Positions 21,900 through 34,118 of a stretch of 64,000 bases of DNA are shown here, piece after piece. Origin of the DNA: Lolium rigidum (lineage: Eukaryota > Streptophyta > Magnoliopsida > Poales > Poaceae); contig NC_061508.1 in the NCBI RefSeq assembly GCF_022539505.1, positions 62,133,754-62,197,753 on the forward strand. Direction: 5' to 3'. The stretch's first letter is position 1. Each line of letters starts with the position of its first letter. The translations under genes were made by a program, and so were the position numbers. The notes beneath the pieces were generated by a model that saw only the letters and a program-made list of their open reading frames with translations, did not search any database and had not been told where the DNA came from.

Positions 21900-23060
21900 C
21901 CGAGGGAGCAGCGAATGGGCGCACAAGAGGACGTCGAGGGTGAGGCCGGCAGCTCTGATCCGGCTGGCGAGGACGGAAGTGGTGTTCGAGCGGGCTGGAG
22001 CACGGAGGAGAAGGTCGTGGGCGAGGCCGGCGGTCGATCCCGCAGATGAGGAGGGCGGGGATGATCGAACTTGCTGAGGCGGGTGGATCGCGTCCTCCGA
22101 TCCGATGCGTGGAGAGAACGGGGGAGAGGGCAGGAGAATACATGAGAAGTGGGCGGCTTCCTCCACGCACACGATTAGGTAGGTTGGAAAATTTTCAATT
22201 GACTCATAGGTGGGAACATGTATATATTCCACGGAAATAAAAGAAAAGAAGGGAAAGATATATTTTAGGTGGAGGGAAATTAGATTTTTAGAGGGAAAAT
22301 AGGTTTTTTGGTGGAAAAACTGGAGAGAATCCTTCGGAAACGACTCGTACCTTTATTGTGGAATTCCTATACACCGTTGAACTTGAAATCTTGAACCAAA
22401 GTGCAGCTATAGTACCGCATATTAAGTAATGGAAAATGTGGGTGGGCGTTTTTTTTCTGTCAGGCAGTGTTTATTTTTCTATCGTAAAATCAGAAGCATC
22501 TAGCGTGTTGACGCTGTTGTGCGTTGTAAAAAGGGGCGCTTATCTACTTGGCTACTTTGCAAGTGACCCAAATTAGCACCGAGCGGTTGCCCGCCAGAGC
22601 ATTTGGGAGGTAATCTAATTTCTGACTCTTTATTTTAATTCGCTTAAGCGTCCAACTAAGCATTTCCCATTGTACATGCCCTAAGGCCCCGGTTTCTTAA
22701 ACTCTCCATATGAGAGATAGCAACGTATAAAAAAACATTCAAGTAATATGAAAGACAATCAAGCTGTTGGTGGCTTATTTACAATACAGAGTACTATAAA
22801 CACTCAATTGTTATGGTCTGGTTCGATGTTTGGGTTTTCGTCTCTCGAATTATTTTTAATTGCTAGCTCGCCTTCATCTCTCATAATTATTCTGTGACCC
22901 ATCCACACTCGTCATGAAATCTACCGAGGTCGTCACAGAATGTGGTAATGTATGACGGTGATTGTGCGGCCGTCATGGATTATGGGAGTCCATGACGCTA
23001 GGGGAAAAACGTCACACATTATGATATTCAGTGACGTTACGGACCACCGTCATGAGGATT
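21900..23060. other. CACTA right-hand GC-rich leader and subterminal region
   Basis: 21900-22160 is GC-rich and could be the promoter/5' UTR of the minus-strand accessory gene. 22160-22880 is AT-rich without features. From about 22890 the subterminal CGTCA-type repeats begin. Confidence 0.4.
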
Positions 23061-23061
23061 T

Positions 23062-23091
23062 TCGTCACAGTATATCAGATCTCTTGTAGTG
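23062..23091 (-). repeat. CACTA right terminal inverted repeat
   Basis: Perfect inverted copy of the left terminus. Subterminal GTCA/TGAC motifs lie at about 22890-23060. Confidence 0.93.
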
Positions 23092-24312
23092 CTTGTCCAC
23101 CGCGTCGGCGATTTTGGGAGCGTCGTTGATTTCACCAGGAGTCTCGGCGGTGATTGCCAGTGTCTTGCTTTCTTCTATGACTGTTGTGCCATCAACTGCC
23201 GAAGCTTTTGCTGTCGAAACTTCTAGGGCAAGATCGGCTGGCTTCTTCTTCGTCTTCCCGACGCGTTCGTCTTCCTTATTATCGTGTGCCGATGACTTGG
23301 AATGGAGATCGATGATTTCCTGTTTTACCCCAAACTTCGCAGCGATCCTCTGAAAGTCGCGATCACAATTGTCTGAGCGTGAGAAACTTCCATAGACTGC
23401 GACGTTTGTCCCGTTGCTCCCAGGCATTTTGAGCTTGAGGTATGCGTAATGCGGCACAACCATGAACTTGGCATAAGCTGGTCTTCCGAGTATAGCATGG
23501 TACTGTGATTCCCAGTTCACGACTTCAAACTCGATCTTTTCCTTCCTGAAGTTGTCGGGTTTGCCAAAGCCGACATTCAGGTAAACTTTGCCAAGGGAGT
23601 ACGCCGGTGAAGTGGGGAGAATCCCATGAAAACAGGTGTATGTCTCTTCTAGCATCCTCATAGTGATCCCCATACTTCTGATTGTGTCGACGAATATCAG
23701 GTTTAGTCCACTTCCGCCATCCATGAAGACTTTGCTCATCTTGAACCCTCCAATTTGCGCCTCAACTACTAAGGCAGCATGTCCTGGTTTCGGTATTGTC
23801 ATTGGGTGATCCGTTCTGCTGAACGTAATGCTCTGAGATGACCACTCGACATACTCGGGGATGTTGGCCATGACGCTTTCTGCCAAATTAATTTCTCGGG
23901 TGAGCTTCTTCATTTCCCTTCTTGAAACACCTGTCCTATGGATCATGCTCATCTGCCCACGTGGTGGTGGAAACGACTCGTTGGGGTTGTGAGGCTGAGC
24001 CTGCTGGACTCGGTGCTTGAGGTGGAGGTGGTGGTGGTGTTGGCTGTTGTTGCTGTTGGATGAGCTTCTGCATTTCGATGAACTGTCAACAATCTCTGAG
24101 CAGATGACTCGACTTCGTCTTGTTGTCTTTAGAGTCGACGTACGAATGCAGGTAGCAGGGAGCGTTTATCTGTTCGGCAAAGGGTAGCTCAGGAGTCCTC
24201 TGTGGTCGTGGTTTGTAACTGCCACGATTTCCAGAATTGCTTCTATTGCCATCCTGTCGATCGTCTCGTCTGTCATCGTACCGATCGTCCCGCCGATCGG
24301 AGTATCCCGCAG

Positions 24313-25391
24313 CTACCAGGTTACTATCGTCGTAACTGCGGTCTTTTCTTTCTTACGGCGATCCCTTCGTCCACCCGAGTCGTGCTTCGTCTGATCGTCG
24401 TCTTCGTCGTCACTGCGCTGTCGAGGCTTTCGTACGTTGTCCTCGCCATCAGCCCAGCTGTTGGCGATTTCCATTAACTTGGTTATAGTTTTTGGCTTCT
24501 TGCGCCCAAGCTCCTCTATGTAGGTTTCACGTCGGATGCCATCGCTGAAAGCATCGATTGCTCTGTCGACAAATACATCTTCGGCAACGTTTAGGAGCTT
24601 GGTGAATCTCCCGATGTAGGTGCGCATCGACTCCTTCTGCTTCTGTTGGCAATGTCGTAATTCCTCGATCCCGACGGGTCTTTTGTATGTTGCTTGGAAA
24701 TTGGCAAAGAAAGCGTCCACTAGATCGTCCCATGATTTGATGGAACCTTTCGGCAGGCCTCTCAGCCAGGCTCGTGCCGAATCCTTCATGTAAAGCTGCA
24801 AGCACTGCATTGCTGATATCTGATTTCCCTTGTGTAGGATTACAGTGTGTAAGTAATCGTCTATCCAAGACCTCGACTCCTGCTGTCCATCGTATTTGGC
24901 AGCGTCAGTGGGGGTGGGCTTGAACTTTTTGGGCGGCACCGCCTCGCGGATCTTGTAGCTTAAACAATCGGCCCCCCTTAGCTCGCCGTCATTTTCCTGG
25001 CTTTCCTCTGAGGTGTCACTGTTGTATTCCTCCCTAGCGGCGCGTCGTCGTCTTGCTTTATCGATTCTGCTCTGGGTGATTTCATCTCGAGCATCCCTCG
25101 AGCGATGCTTTGAGCCACTGGCCTGTAACGTGGTCCCGTGGGACCAGGTTGTCTCCTAATATTGCGAGACTTTCTAAGGCGCCCCGGTGAGCTTGAGCCA
25201 TAGAACCTTCAGGTCGCTGATTGATGAGGTACGCTGCGAGGTTGGCAGTTTGTCCCTCGACGGTTTTTGGCTGTAGCATGCCCGGGTGTCCGTGGTCATG
25301 AAGGACTTGGTCAGATTCGACGTGATTTCTCTAGCATCATCTTCCGAAAGCCTAGATAGCCTTGATCGTTGCTTGCCTACGCCTTGACTGC
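24313..25391 (-). pseudogene. Gypsy E gag core
   Basis: The frame at 24939-24313 matches the retrotransposon gag family. Landmarks in order are KFKPTPTDAAKYDGQQESRSW, CLQLYMKDSARAWLRGLPKGSI, SWDDLVDAFFANFQATYKRP, RHCQQKQKESMRTYIGRF, DAFSDGIRRETYIEELG and an RKPRQRSDDEDDDQ linker. Upstream (to 25391) a related frame is broken by stops. Downstream toward 24000 the basic and Pro/Gln-rich linker is frameshifted. It forms the structural protein of the particle in intact relatives. The solo LTR at 25392 cuts its N-terminal portion. Confidence 0.8.
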
Positions 25392-27113
25392 TGATGTCTA
25401 CGGGTGCTTCTATTCTTGTAGACAGTGTTGGGCCTCCAAGAGCAGAGGTTTGTAGAACAGCAGCAAGTTTCCCTTAAGTGGATCACCCAAGGTTTATCGA
25501 ACTCAGGGAGGAAGAGGTCAAAGATATCCCTCTCAAGCAACCCTGCAACCACAAAGCAAGAAGTCTCTTGTGTCCCCAACACACCTAGTAGGTGCACTAG
25601 TTCGGCGAAGAGATAGTGAAATACAGGTGGTATGAATAAATGCGAGCATTAGCAACGGCACTAGAAAAGTGCTTTGCTGTCCAGGACTGGTGTGTGGTTG
25701 ATGGTGGTAATATTGCAGGAAGTATAGATGCAGTAAAACAGTAAACAAACAGCGATAGCGATATTTAGGAACAAGGCCTAGGGATTATACTTTCACTAGT
25801 GGACACTCTCAACATTGATCACATAACGAGAATAAATAAATAGATGCTAGACTCTACACCCTCTTGTTGGATGATGAACACCACTAAGCGTGTAGGATTA
25901 CACGAACCCTCAATGCCGGAGTTAACAAGCTCCACAATATTCAATGTTCATATTTAAATAACCTTAGAGTGCATAACAGATCAACATAACCAAACCAAGT
26001 ACTAACATAGCATGCACACTGTCACCTTTCACGCTACGAAAGGAGGAATAGATCACATCAATACTATCATAGCAATAGTTAACTTCATAATCTACAAGAG
26101 ATCACAATCATAGCCTACGCCAAGTACTACACGATGCACACACTGTCACCATTACACCGTGCGGGAGGAATAAACTACTTTAATAACATCACTAGAGTAG
26201 CACACGAGATATATTGTGATACAAAACACATTGCAATCATAAAGAGATATAAATAAGCACTTCACTATGCCATTCATAACAGTGAATAAGTATTACGTGA
26301 AATATAGCCTAAGAGACCCACACGGTGCACACACTTGTCACCTTTACACACGTGGGACAAGGAGTCTCCGGAGATCACATAAGTAAAATCCACTTGACTA
26401 GCATAATGACATCTAGATTACAAGCATCATCATATGAATCTCAATCATGTAAGGCAGCTCATGAGATTATTGTATTGAAGCACATAGGAGAGAGATTAAC
26501 CACATAGCTACCGGTACAGCCCCGAGCCTCGATGGAGTACTACTCCCTCCTCATGGGAGACAGCAGCGTTGATGGAGATGGCGGTGGTGTCGATGGAGGA
26601 GCCTTCCGGGGGCACTTCCCCGTCCCGGAGGCGTGCCGGAACAGAGACTCCTGTCCCCCAGATCTTGGCTTCGCGATGGCGGCGGCTCTGGAAGGTTTCT
26701 CGTACCGTGGCTTTTTCGTATCGATGTTTTAGGTCGGGGACCTTTATATAGGCGAAGAGGCGGCGTCGGAAGGTCAACGAGGCGACGACACAACGGGGGC
26801 GCGGCCCCCTTGGCCGCGCCGGAGTAGTGTCCGGTGGGCTGTGGCCCCCTCCGGCCTCTCTCGGGTGTTCTGGAAGCTTCGCGTGATCCTAAGATGCTCG
26901 GGCGTTGATTTCGTCCGATTCCGAGAATATTTCCTTACTAGGATTTCGAAACCAAAAACAGCAGAAAACAAGCAATCGGCCCTTCGGCATCTCGTCAATA
27001 GGTTAGTTCCGGAAAACGCATAAATATGACATAAAGTATGCATAAAACATGTAGATATCATCATTAATGTGGCATGGAACATAAGAAATTATCGATACGT
27101 CGGAGACGTATCA
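25392..27113 (-). mobile_element. Solo LTR (1722 bp), TSD ACTGC, inside Gypsy E gag
   Basis: Begins TGATGTCTACGGG and ends GGAGACGTATCA. The reverse complement therefore starts TGATACGTCTCCGACGTATC and ends GTAGACATCA. It is flanked by ACTGC at 25387-25391 and 27114-27118. No internal region, primer site or second LTR is present, so it is a solo LTR left by LTR-LTR recombination. It is the same subfamily as the LTR of H (47433-49159). Open frames within it are composition shadows. Confidence 0.92.
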
Positions 27114-27978
27114 ACTGCTTCGGGAGGCGCTTCCTCGCGAGCCTCTCCGTCGCTCGCTAGATTGTTCCGCAGCGGATAGGCGTCTCTCGAGGGTGGCTTG
27201 CTCTTTTGATAAGTGCTCCCGGTTCTTCTCCAATATAGAGCGATAGGCGTTGAGGGTTCCAACCGAGGTTCCTGCAGGGAGCGATGTATTGTTAAGCACA
27301 GCCGCCCTGGCTGCTGCCCACTCTTCCTCTGCGATGGTGTAATCATTGTTGTTGTTACTGGCGCTGTTTTCAAAACTTATCCGTCTGCTGGATCGGGGAG
27401 TGTGATCTCCATCTCCCCTGTTTCTTGTGTTTCCTGTGTTATTGGTGGCATAAACTTGATGGCGCGCTGCTTTCCTGGTGGCTTTCTTGGCGACGCTGTC
27501 GACGCTGTCTTCTCCCGACGAATACTGGGCGCTGCAGATGAACGGTGTATCACTCGATCCCAACCCGTGCCTAGTGTCGCAGTTTAAACAGTAGTATGAG
27601 GTCATCTCTAAAGACACGAGGTTATCGGATCCGACTGACATTGAAGATGTCGACCGAGGGGTTGATGGCGAGGATGAGATCGTCGATTGGTCAGGCCAGC
27701 CGAGAGGTCGACTGATGACGACAGGCTTGGCCCTGCGGCTGGTGGTGGTGATTTCCTCGCTGACCCGGGGGTGTGAGGGCCTAGCAGTCGAAGGACTCCT
27801 TCCGCGTTGACGTTGTAGTGGACGCTGCCGAACGTCATTTCCATGTTTCCTTGTAGATCTGAGAAGGTTGAGCGCGAGGAGTCGCTGTGCGGGGTGAATT
27901 CGTAGGAGCCGAATCGAATCGGGCTTCCTAGTCTTGGCGATGAAGGTGATGATGGTGTCGACGAAGCTGTCGACGACA
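27114..27978 (-). pseudogene. Gypsy E gag N-terminal region (frameshifted)
   Basis: The minus-strand ATG at 27978 opens a Ser/Pro-rich frame (MSSTASSTPSSPSSPRLGS). This shifts near 27640 into the frame beginning MSVGSDNLVS and continues with NTSLPAGTSVGTLNAYRSIL and KEQATLERRLSAAEQSSE, a coiled-coil-like segment, up to the solo LTR at 27113. It lies just inside the 5' LTR and primer site, so it is the start of gag. Such N-terminal extensions are common in grass Gypsy elements. Confidence 0.65.
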
Positions 27979-28019
27979 TGACTGGAACTGCCGATGTCGG
28001 GTCTTGCGCCGACAGTCTT

Positions 28020-28037
28020 CCCACAGACGGCGCCAAT
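28020..28037 (-). promoter_or_regulatory. Primer-binding site of Gypsy E
   Basis: ATTGGCGCCGTCTGTGGG on the minus strand immediately after the LTR. This is the TGGCGCC-type priming site common in Gypsy elements. Confidence 0.7.
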
Positions 28038-28578
28038 TGTCGAGGGTACTCCTCGGCAATGCCCTCCGATTGGGGCTGAGGGTTGATGGAATCCTGTAGG
28101 CTGACACGAGACATCGGTGAACAGACAAGCGGGGAGAGCAATTTACCAAGGTTCGGGGCCCTCGATGAGGTAAAACCCTTACGTCCTGCCTGTCTGATCT
28201 TGATTATGAGAATATTGGGTTACAATGGGGTGCTGAAGGTTTCGGCTGTGATCTCGTCGAGAGGCTAAGCGCTACGGCAGCCTAGCTCTAGACTTCTGGT
28301 GGCTAAAGTTGCTATGATTGATTCTGTCCCTCGGCAGCCCCTCTCCTGGCCTTTATATAGGAGGCCAGGTCTCAAGAGATCTGTCCTGTTACGACTATGT
28401 TTACAAAAGACCTAGCTCTAAACTTTCCTTGTTCGGCTCCTCTATGTCTTGTTCTTCAAGGAATCTTCTCCAGCACCGTCCTAGTGGCCCGCCTTGCCAT
28501 CGGGTATCTTCATGGGCCTCCAGTTGGGCCGCACAGGATAGGGCAATGTCAGTTACCCGAAGGGTAATGCCCACGTCA
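28038..28578 (-). repeat. 5' LTR of Gypsy E
   Basis: Plus-strand ends are TGTCGAGGG and CCCACGTCA, so on the minus strand it reads TGACGTGGG...CTCGACA. The primer-binding site ATTGGCGCCGTCTGTGGG follows directly on the minus strand (28037 downward). A TATA box (CTATATAAAG, minus, 28351-28360) supports the orientation. Confidence 0.8.
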
Positions 28579-29931
28579 TGCGGGGCAGATTTTAGAAAGG
28601 GATGTGCATTGCATCGTAAAATCTGGGGAAATTTCATGCTTTATTGCAAACTACATCTTAGAGGGGACAAGTTTCTCTCTCAACACCAGATAGGGTTAGG
28701 GTTTTGAGAGTGCGACAAATTGGGACCTTATCTTTTCTTAACTTAGGGTTTCGAGAAGATAGGGGAACATTTCATATCTTATCTTAAGTTGCATGATTGA
28801 ATTGAAACAAGTTGAGTTTTAAAATCAAACTCAAACCTCACAAATAAAGAATAAATCAAATAACAATATTATAAATTGGAAAATTATGAATATAAAAGAA
28901 TAGAAATATATATGAAAAGCTCATTAGAGAAACTTGAGATTTATTGATCATCACACACAAATTACATTGTCTTTACAATATTCATATGAATTATATATTA
29001 CATCACCCATTTCAGATATTGGAAAATGAAAAAGTAAAGGAAAATTACAATAAATAAACATTAAGCTAAGCTACACTATGATCTTCATTTTGAAATTCTT
29101 GATCAATAAAGGAGTTGAGATATCCTTGATCTTCTCTTCAAACCCTGCATACACCAACAGAAAAATAGAAGAAGCATTAAGCAAAGCCACTTGGAAGGTT
29201 AGCAAAATTAAATGAAAATGGGGATGGATAACACCAAACAGCCGAGCTGATCCATCAGGACCAAGTTCCCAATGGCTAGTCACCAAACCAAAATGCCTGG
29301 TTGTCGACCAAGGAAGCAACTAGAGAGAAGTATATAAACTTTTCAGCCAGCCAAACCCTAGATGCTCATCGACATCAGCTTCTCAAGGTAAGAGATGCAA
29401 GAACAGCAAGAACACATAGAACAGGAAGAACACCACAGTAGCCAAAGCTACCGGAAACAGTTCCACCAAGAACTGCTTGCTGTTGAGCAAGGATTGATGA
29501 AGTAGATCATCACCAGCAAGCCAGGAGGAGCAGGGCAAGCACAAACAACCATTCAGAAGCAAAACCCCTACACCAACACCATTTCTAGGAGCTGGAGTGA
29601 GGTATAACCAAGAATCCATGAGCAAGCATCTGTTTTGCTCATAAATAAGCATGTGCATCACACACACACAAGCCATGGGTTGTGATTACCCAGTTTGTAT
29701 CATCATTTGGTGTAAACCACTTGATGCTGGCAAAATAGGGATTTAGCCAGAAGAAATAAATCCTAGTGAAGGATTAGTCAAGCCAAGTGTATCACCACTA
29801 CAACCAACTAAAGTATTACGGAAGGATTTGATTCACAGCCAGCTAGCCCAATTCACCTAGCACCTAATGGTTTAGTTAACCATCAGACATTTAGAAAAAT
29901 GATTGTATATTTAATTTTTCAACACCAAAAG
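28579..29931. mobile_element. Unclassified repeat, left part (continues at 36658)
   Basis: AT-rich on the left, turning AGC/CAA-rich. No coding similarity. Insertion of element C with TSD AAAAG shows that this segment and 36658-38100 were once continuous (about 2.8 kb). The style, long non-coding with AGC-biased words and a GC-rich leader at its far end, suggests part of an LTR or large non-autonomous retrotransposon. I cannot assign ends. Confidence 0.4.
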
Positions 29932-31532
29932 TGATGGCGTGTATTTCACACGTTCGTTGGGCAACCCCAAGAGGAAGGTATGATGCGCACAGCAGCAAGT
30001 TTTCCCTCAGAAAGAAACCAAGGTTTATCGAACCAGGAGGAGCCAAGAAGCACGTTGAAGGTTGATGGCGGCGGGATGTAGTGCGGCGCAACACCGGGGA
30101 TTCCGGCGCCAACGTGGAACCTGCACAACACAACCAAAGTACTTTGCCCCAACGAAACGAGTGAGGTTGTCAATCTCACCGGCTTGCTGTAACAAAGTAT
30201 TAACCGTATTGTGTGGAAGATGATTGTTTGCGAGAGAAAATAGTAAAAACAAGTATTGCAGCAGATTTGTATTTCGGTATTAAAGAATGGACCGGGGTCC
30301 ACAGGTTCACTAGAGGTGTCTCTCCCATAAGATAAAAGCATGTTGGGTGAACAAATTACGGTCGGGCAATTGACAAATAGAGAGGGCATAACAATGCACA
30401 TACATGACATGATAAGTATAGTGAGATTTAATTGGGCATTACGACAAAGTACATAGACCGCCATCCAAGCGCATCTATGCCTAAAAAGTCCACCTTCGAG
30501 TTATCGTCCGAACCCCCTCCGGTATTAAGTTGCAAAGCAACAGACAATTGCATTAAGTATGGTGCGTAATGTAATCAACAACTACATCCTCGGACATAGC
30601 GCCAATGTTTTATCCCTAGTGGCAACGAGCACAACACAACCTTGGAACTTTCATCGTCATGTCCCGGTGTCAATGCGGGCATGAACCCACTATCGAGCAT
30701 AAATACTCCCTCTTGGAGTTAAAAGCAAAAACTTGGCCGAGCCTCTACTAGTAACGGAGAGCATGCAAGATCATAAACAACACATATGTAATAACTTGAT
30801 AATTAACATGACATGGTATTCTCTATCCATCGGATCCCGACAAACACAACATATAGAATTACGAGATAGATGATCTTGATCATGTTAGGCAGCTCACAAG
30901 ATCCAACAATGAAGCACAATGAGGAGAAGACAACCATCTAGCTACTGCTATGGACCCATAGTCCAGGGGTGAACTACTCACTCATCACTCCGGAGGCGAC
31001 CATGGCGGTGTAGAGCTCTCCGGGAGATGAATCCCCTCTCCGGCAGGGTGCCGGAGGAGATCTCCAGAATCCCCCGAGATGGGATCGGCGGCGGCGGCGT
31101 CTCGATGGGTTTTCCGTATCGTGGTTTTTCGCATCGGGGGTTTCGCGACGGAGGCTTTAAGTAGGCGGAAGGGCAGAGTCGGGGGGCTAACGAGGGGCCC
31201 ACACCATAGGGCGGCGCGGGCCCCTCCTAGGCCGCGCCGCCTTGTGGTGTCGCCACCTCGTGGCCCCACTTCGTATGCTCTTCGGTCTTCTGGAAGCTCC
31301 GTGGAAAAATAGGCCCCTGGGTCTTCGTTTCGTCCAATTCCGAGAATATTTCGTTACTAGGATTTCGAAACCAAAAACAGCGAGAAAACGAGAACCGGCA
31401 CTTCGGCATCTTGTTAATAGGTTAGTTCCGGAAAATGCACGAATATGACATAAAGTGTGTATAAAACATGTAGGTATCATCAATAATATGGCATAGAACA
31501 TAAGAAATTATCGATACGTCGGAGACGTATCA
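29932..31532 (-). repeat. 3' LTR of element C
   Basis: 1601 bp, plus-strand ends TGATGGCGTG and GACGTATCA. The terminal palindrome GATACGTCGGAGACGTATC lies at 31513-31531. The GC-rich block near 31000-31260 is U3-R. Frames in it are shadows. Confidence 0.9.
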
Positions 31533-31533
31533 A

Positions 31534-31567
31534 GCATCCCCAAGCTTAGTTACGCTCGTCCCGAGCG
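31534..31567 (-). promoter_or_regulatory. PPT-side motif and hairpin of element C
   Basis: GCATCCCCAAGCTTAG (31534-31549; minus-strand CTAAGCTTGGGGATGC) sits beside the 3' LTR where the polypurine tract should be. It is followed by the perfect hairpin CGCTCG-TCC-CGAGCG (31553-31567). Confidence 0.5.
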
Positions 31568-34118
31568 GTAAAACGATAACAAAGATAATTTATGAAGTGA
31601 TATGCCATCATAACCTTGATCATACTATTTGTAAACATATGTAGTGGATGCAGCGATCAAAACAATGGTAATGACATGAGTAAACAAGTGAATCATAAAG
31701 CAAAGACTTTTCATGAATAGTACTTCAAGACAAGTATTAATAAGTCTTGCATAAGAGTTAACTCATAAAGCAATAAATCAAAGTAAAGGCATTGAAACAA
31801 CACAAAGGAAGATTAAGTTTCAGCGGTTGCTTTCAACTTGTAACATGTATATCTCATGGATAATTGTCAACATAGAGTAATATAACAAGTACAATATGCA
31901 AGTATGTAGGAATCAATGCACAGTTCACACAAGTGTTTTCTTCTTGAGGTGGAGAGAGATAGGTGAACTGACTAAACATAAAAGTAAAAGAATGGTCCTT
32001 CAAAGAGGAAAGCATCGATTGCTATATTTGTGCTAGAGCTTTTATTTTGAAAACATGAAACAATTTTGTCAACGGTAGTAATAAAGCATATGAGTTATGT
32101 AAATTATATCTTACAAGTTGCAAGCCTCATGCATAGTATACTAATAGTGCCCGCACCTTGTCCTAATTAGCTTGGACTACCGGATCTTTGCAATGCACAT
32201 GTTTTAACCAAGTGTCACAATGGGGTACCTCCATGTCGCCTGTACAAAGGTCTAAGGAGAAAGCTCGCATTTCGGATTTCTCGCTTTTGATTATTCTCAA
32301 CTTAGACATCCATACCGGGACAACATGGACAACGAGATAATGGACTCCTCTTTAATGCATAAGCATGTGGCAACAATTATTATTCTCATATGAGATTGAG
32401 GATGTGTGTCCAAAACTGAAACTTCCACCATGATTCATGGCTTTAGTTAGCGGCCCAATGTTCTTCTCTAACAATATGCATGCTCCAACCATTAAGGTGG
32501 TAGATCTCTCTTACTTCAGACAAGACGGACATGCATAGCAACTCACATGATATTCAACAAAAGGGTAGTTGATGGCGTCCCCAGAAACATGGTTATCGCA
32601 CAACAAGCAACTTAATAAGAGATAAAGTGCATAAGTACATATTCAATACCACAATAGTTTTTAAGCTATTTGTCCCATGAGCTATATATTGCAAAGGTGA
32701 ATGATGGAATTTTAAAGGTAGCACTCAAGCAATTTACTTTGGAATGGCGGATAAATACCATGTAGTAGGTAGGTATGGTGGACACAAATGGCATAGTGGT
32801 TGGCTCAAGGATTTTGGATGCATGAGAAGTATTCCCTCTCGATACAAGGTTTAGGCTAGCAAGGTTATTTGAAACAAACACAAGGATGAACGGTACAGCA
32901 AAACTCACATAAAAGACATATGGTAAACATTATAAGACTCCATACCGTCTTCCTTGTTGTTCAAAACTCAATACTAGATGTTATCTAGACTCTAGAGAAA
33001 CCAAATATGCAAACCAAATTAGCAAGCTCTAAGTATTTCTTCATTAATGGGTGCAAAGTATATGATGCAAGAGCTTAAACATGAGCACAACAATTGCCAA
33101 GTATCAAATTATCCAAGACATTTTAGAATTACTACATGTAGCATTTTCCAATTCCAACCATATAACAATTTAACGAAGAAGAAACTTCGCCATGAATACT
33201 ATGAGTAGAGCCTAAGGACATATTTGTCCATATGCTACAGCGGAGCGTGTCTCTCTCCCATAAAGTGAATGCTAGGATCCATTTTATTCAAACAAAACAA
33301 AAACAAAAACAAACCGACGCTCCAAGCAAAGTGCATAAGATGTGACGGAATAAAAATATAGTTTCAGGGGAGGAACCTGATAATGTTGTCGATGAAGAAG
33401 GGGATGCCTTGGGCATCCCCAAGCTTAGACGCTTGAGTCTTCTTAATATATGCAGGGGTGAACCACCGGGGCATCCCCAACCTTAGAGCTTTCACTCTCC
33501 TTGATCATATTGCATCATACTCCTCTCTTGATCCTTGAAAACTTCCTCCACACCAAACTCGAAACAACTCATTAGAGGTTAGTGCATAATAAAAATTCAC
33601 ATGTTCAGAGGTGACACAATCATTCTTAACACTTCTAGACATTGCACAAAGCTACTGGACATTAATGGATCAAAGAAATTCATCCAACATAGCAAAAGAG
33701 GCAATGCGAAATAAAAGGCAGAATCTGTCAAAACAGAACAGTCCGTAAAGATGGATTTTATTAGGCCACCAGACTTGCTCAAATGAAAATGCTCAAATTG
33801 AATGAAAGTTGCGTACATATCTGAGGATCATACTCGTAAATTGGCTAAATTTTCTGAGCTACCTACAGGGAGGTAGACCCAGATTCGTGACAGCAAAGAA
33901 ATCTGAAACTGCGCAGTAATCCAAATCTAGTACTTACTTTACTATCAAAGACTTTACTTGGCACAACAAAACATAAAACTAAGATAAGGAGAGGTTGCTA
34001 CAGTAGTAAACAACTTCCAAGACTCAAATATAAAACAAAAATACTGTAGTAAAATAACACATGGGTTATCTCCCAAGAAGTTCTTTCTTTATAGCCATTA
34101 AGATGGGCTCAGCGAGTT
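31568..34118 (-). other. Non-coding internal region of element C
   Basis: AT-rich, with no protein similarity. Closely related sequence occurs in D (45746-47432) and inverted in H (50063-51231). It contains further copies of the CCCCAAGCTTAG motif (33413-33428, 33471-33486) and a perfect inverted repeat GGGGATGCC/GGCATCCCC at 33400-33420. Confidence 0.7.

Larger units (their letters stand above)
18037..23091 (-). mobile_element. CACTA (En/Spm) transposon, 5055 bp, TSD CTT, inserted in Gypsy E
   Basis: Thirty-base perfect terminal inverted repeats at 18037-18066 and 23062-23091 begin CACTACAAGAGATCTG. They are flanked by the 3-bp repeat CTT (18034-18036, 23092-23094). Both ends carry many subterminal copies of the hexamer CGTCAC/GTGACG and variants, typical transposase-binding arrays of the superfamily. 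Inside are minus-strand remnants of the accessory En/Spm protein, but no large DDE transposase is recognised. The element is probably non-autonomous. It lies in the end of E's protease frame. Confidence 0.93.
18007..23952 (-). pseudogene. Gypsy E retropepsin-like protease domain, interrupted by the CACTA element
   Basis: The minus-strand frame from 23952 holds REINLAESVMANIPEYVEW, GHAALVVEAQIGGFKMSK and the aspartic-protease motif VFMDGGSGLNLIFVDT. It continues with FHGILPTSPAYSLGKVYLNV and WESQYHAILGRPAYAKF. That is the usual Gypsy gag-protease layout: a single D-G box that works as a dimer. The frame runs to 23092, where CACTA interrupts it. It resumes at 18036 and ends at a stop near 18007. 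Without the transposon and one TSD copy the frame reads through to that stop. No RT follows. Confidence 0.8.
17282..28578 (-). mobile_element. Gypsy-type LTR retrotransposon E, minus strand, gag-protease only, nested insertions
   Basis: Order on the minus strand: LTR (28578-28038), primer site beginning TGGCGCCGTCTGTGG, gag, retropepsin-like domain, a stop codon near 18007 and ~0.75 kb of non-coding sequence to 17282. No RT, RNase H or integrase is visible, so the element is of the large non-autonomous type that keeps gag and protease. It is split by a solo LTR (25392-27113) and by a CACTA element (18037-23091). The 3' LTR is missing, cut off by the LTR ending at 17281. Frameshifts in gag show it is inactive. 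Confidence 0.8.

Noticed and set aside
21673..22240. Pro/Ala/Arg-rich frames near the CACTA right half
   Set aside because: GC-rich repeat artefacts, except for the short candidate first exon on the minus strand, which is reported with low confidence.
26500..27040. Protein-coding frames near the end of the solo LTR
   Set aside because: The same frames occur in all TGATACGTC-type LTRs on both strands (for example near 31000, 36200, 47700) with frameshifts. They reflect the GC-rich U3-R block.
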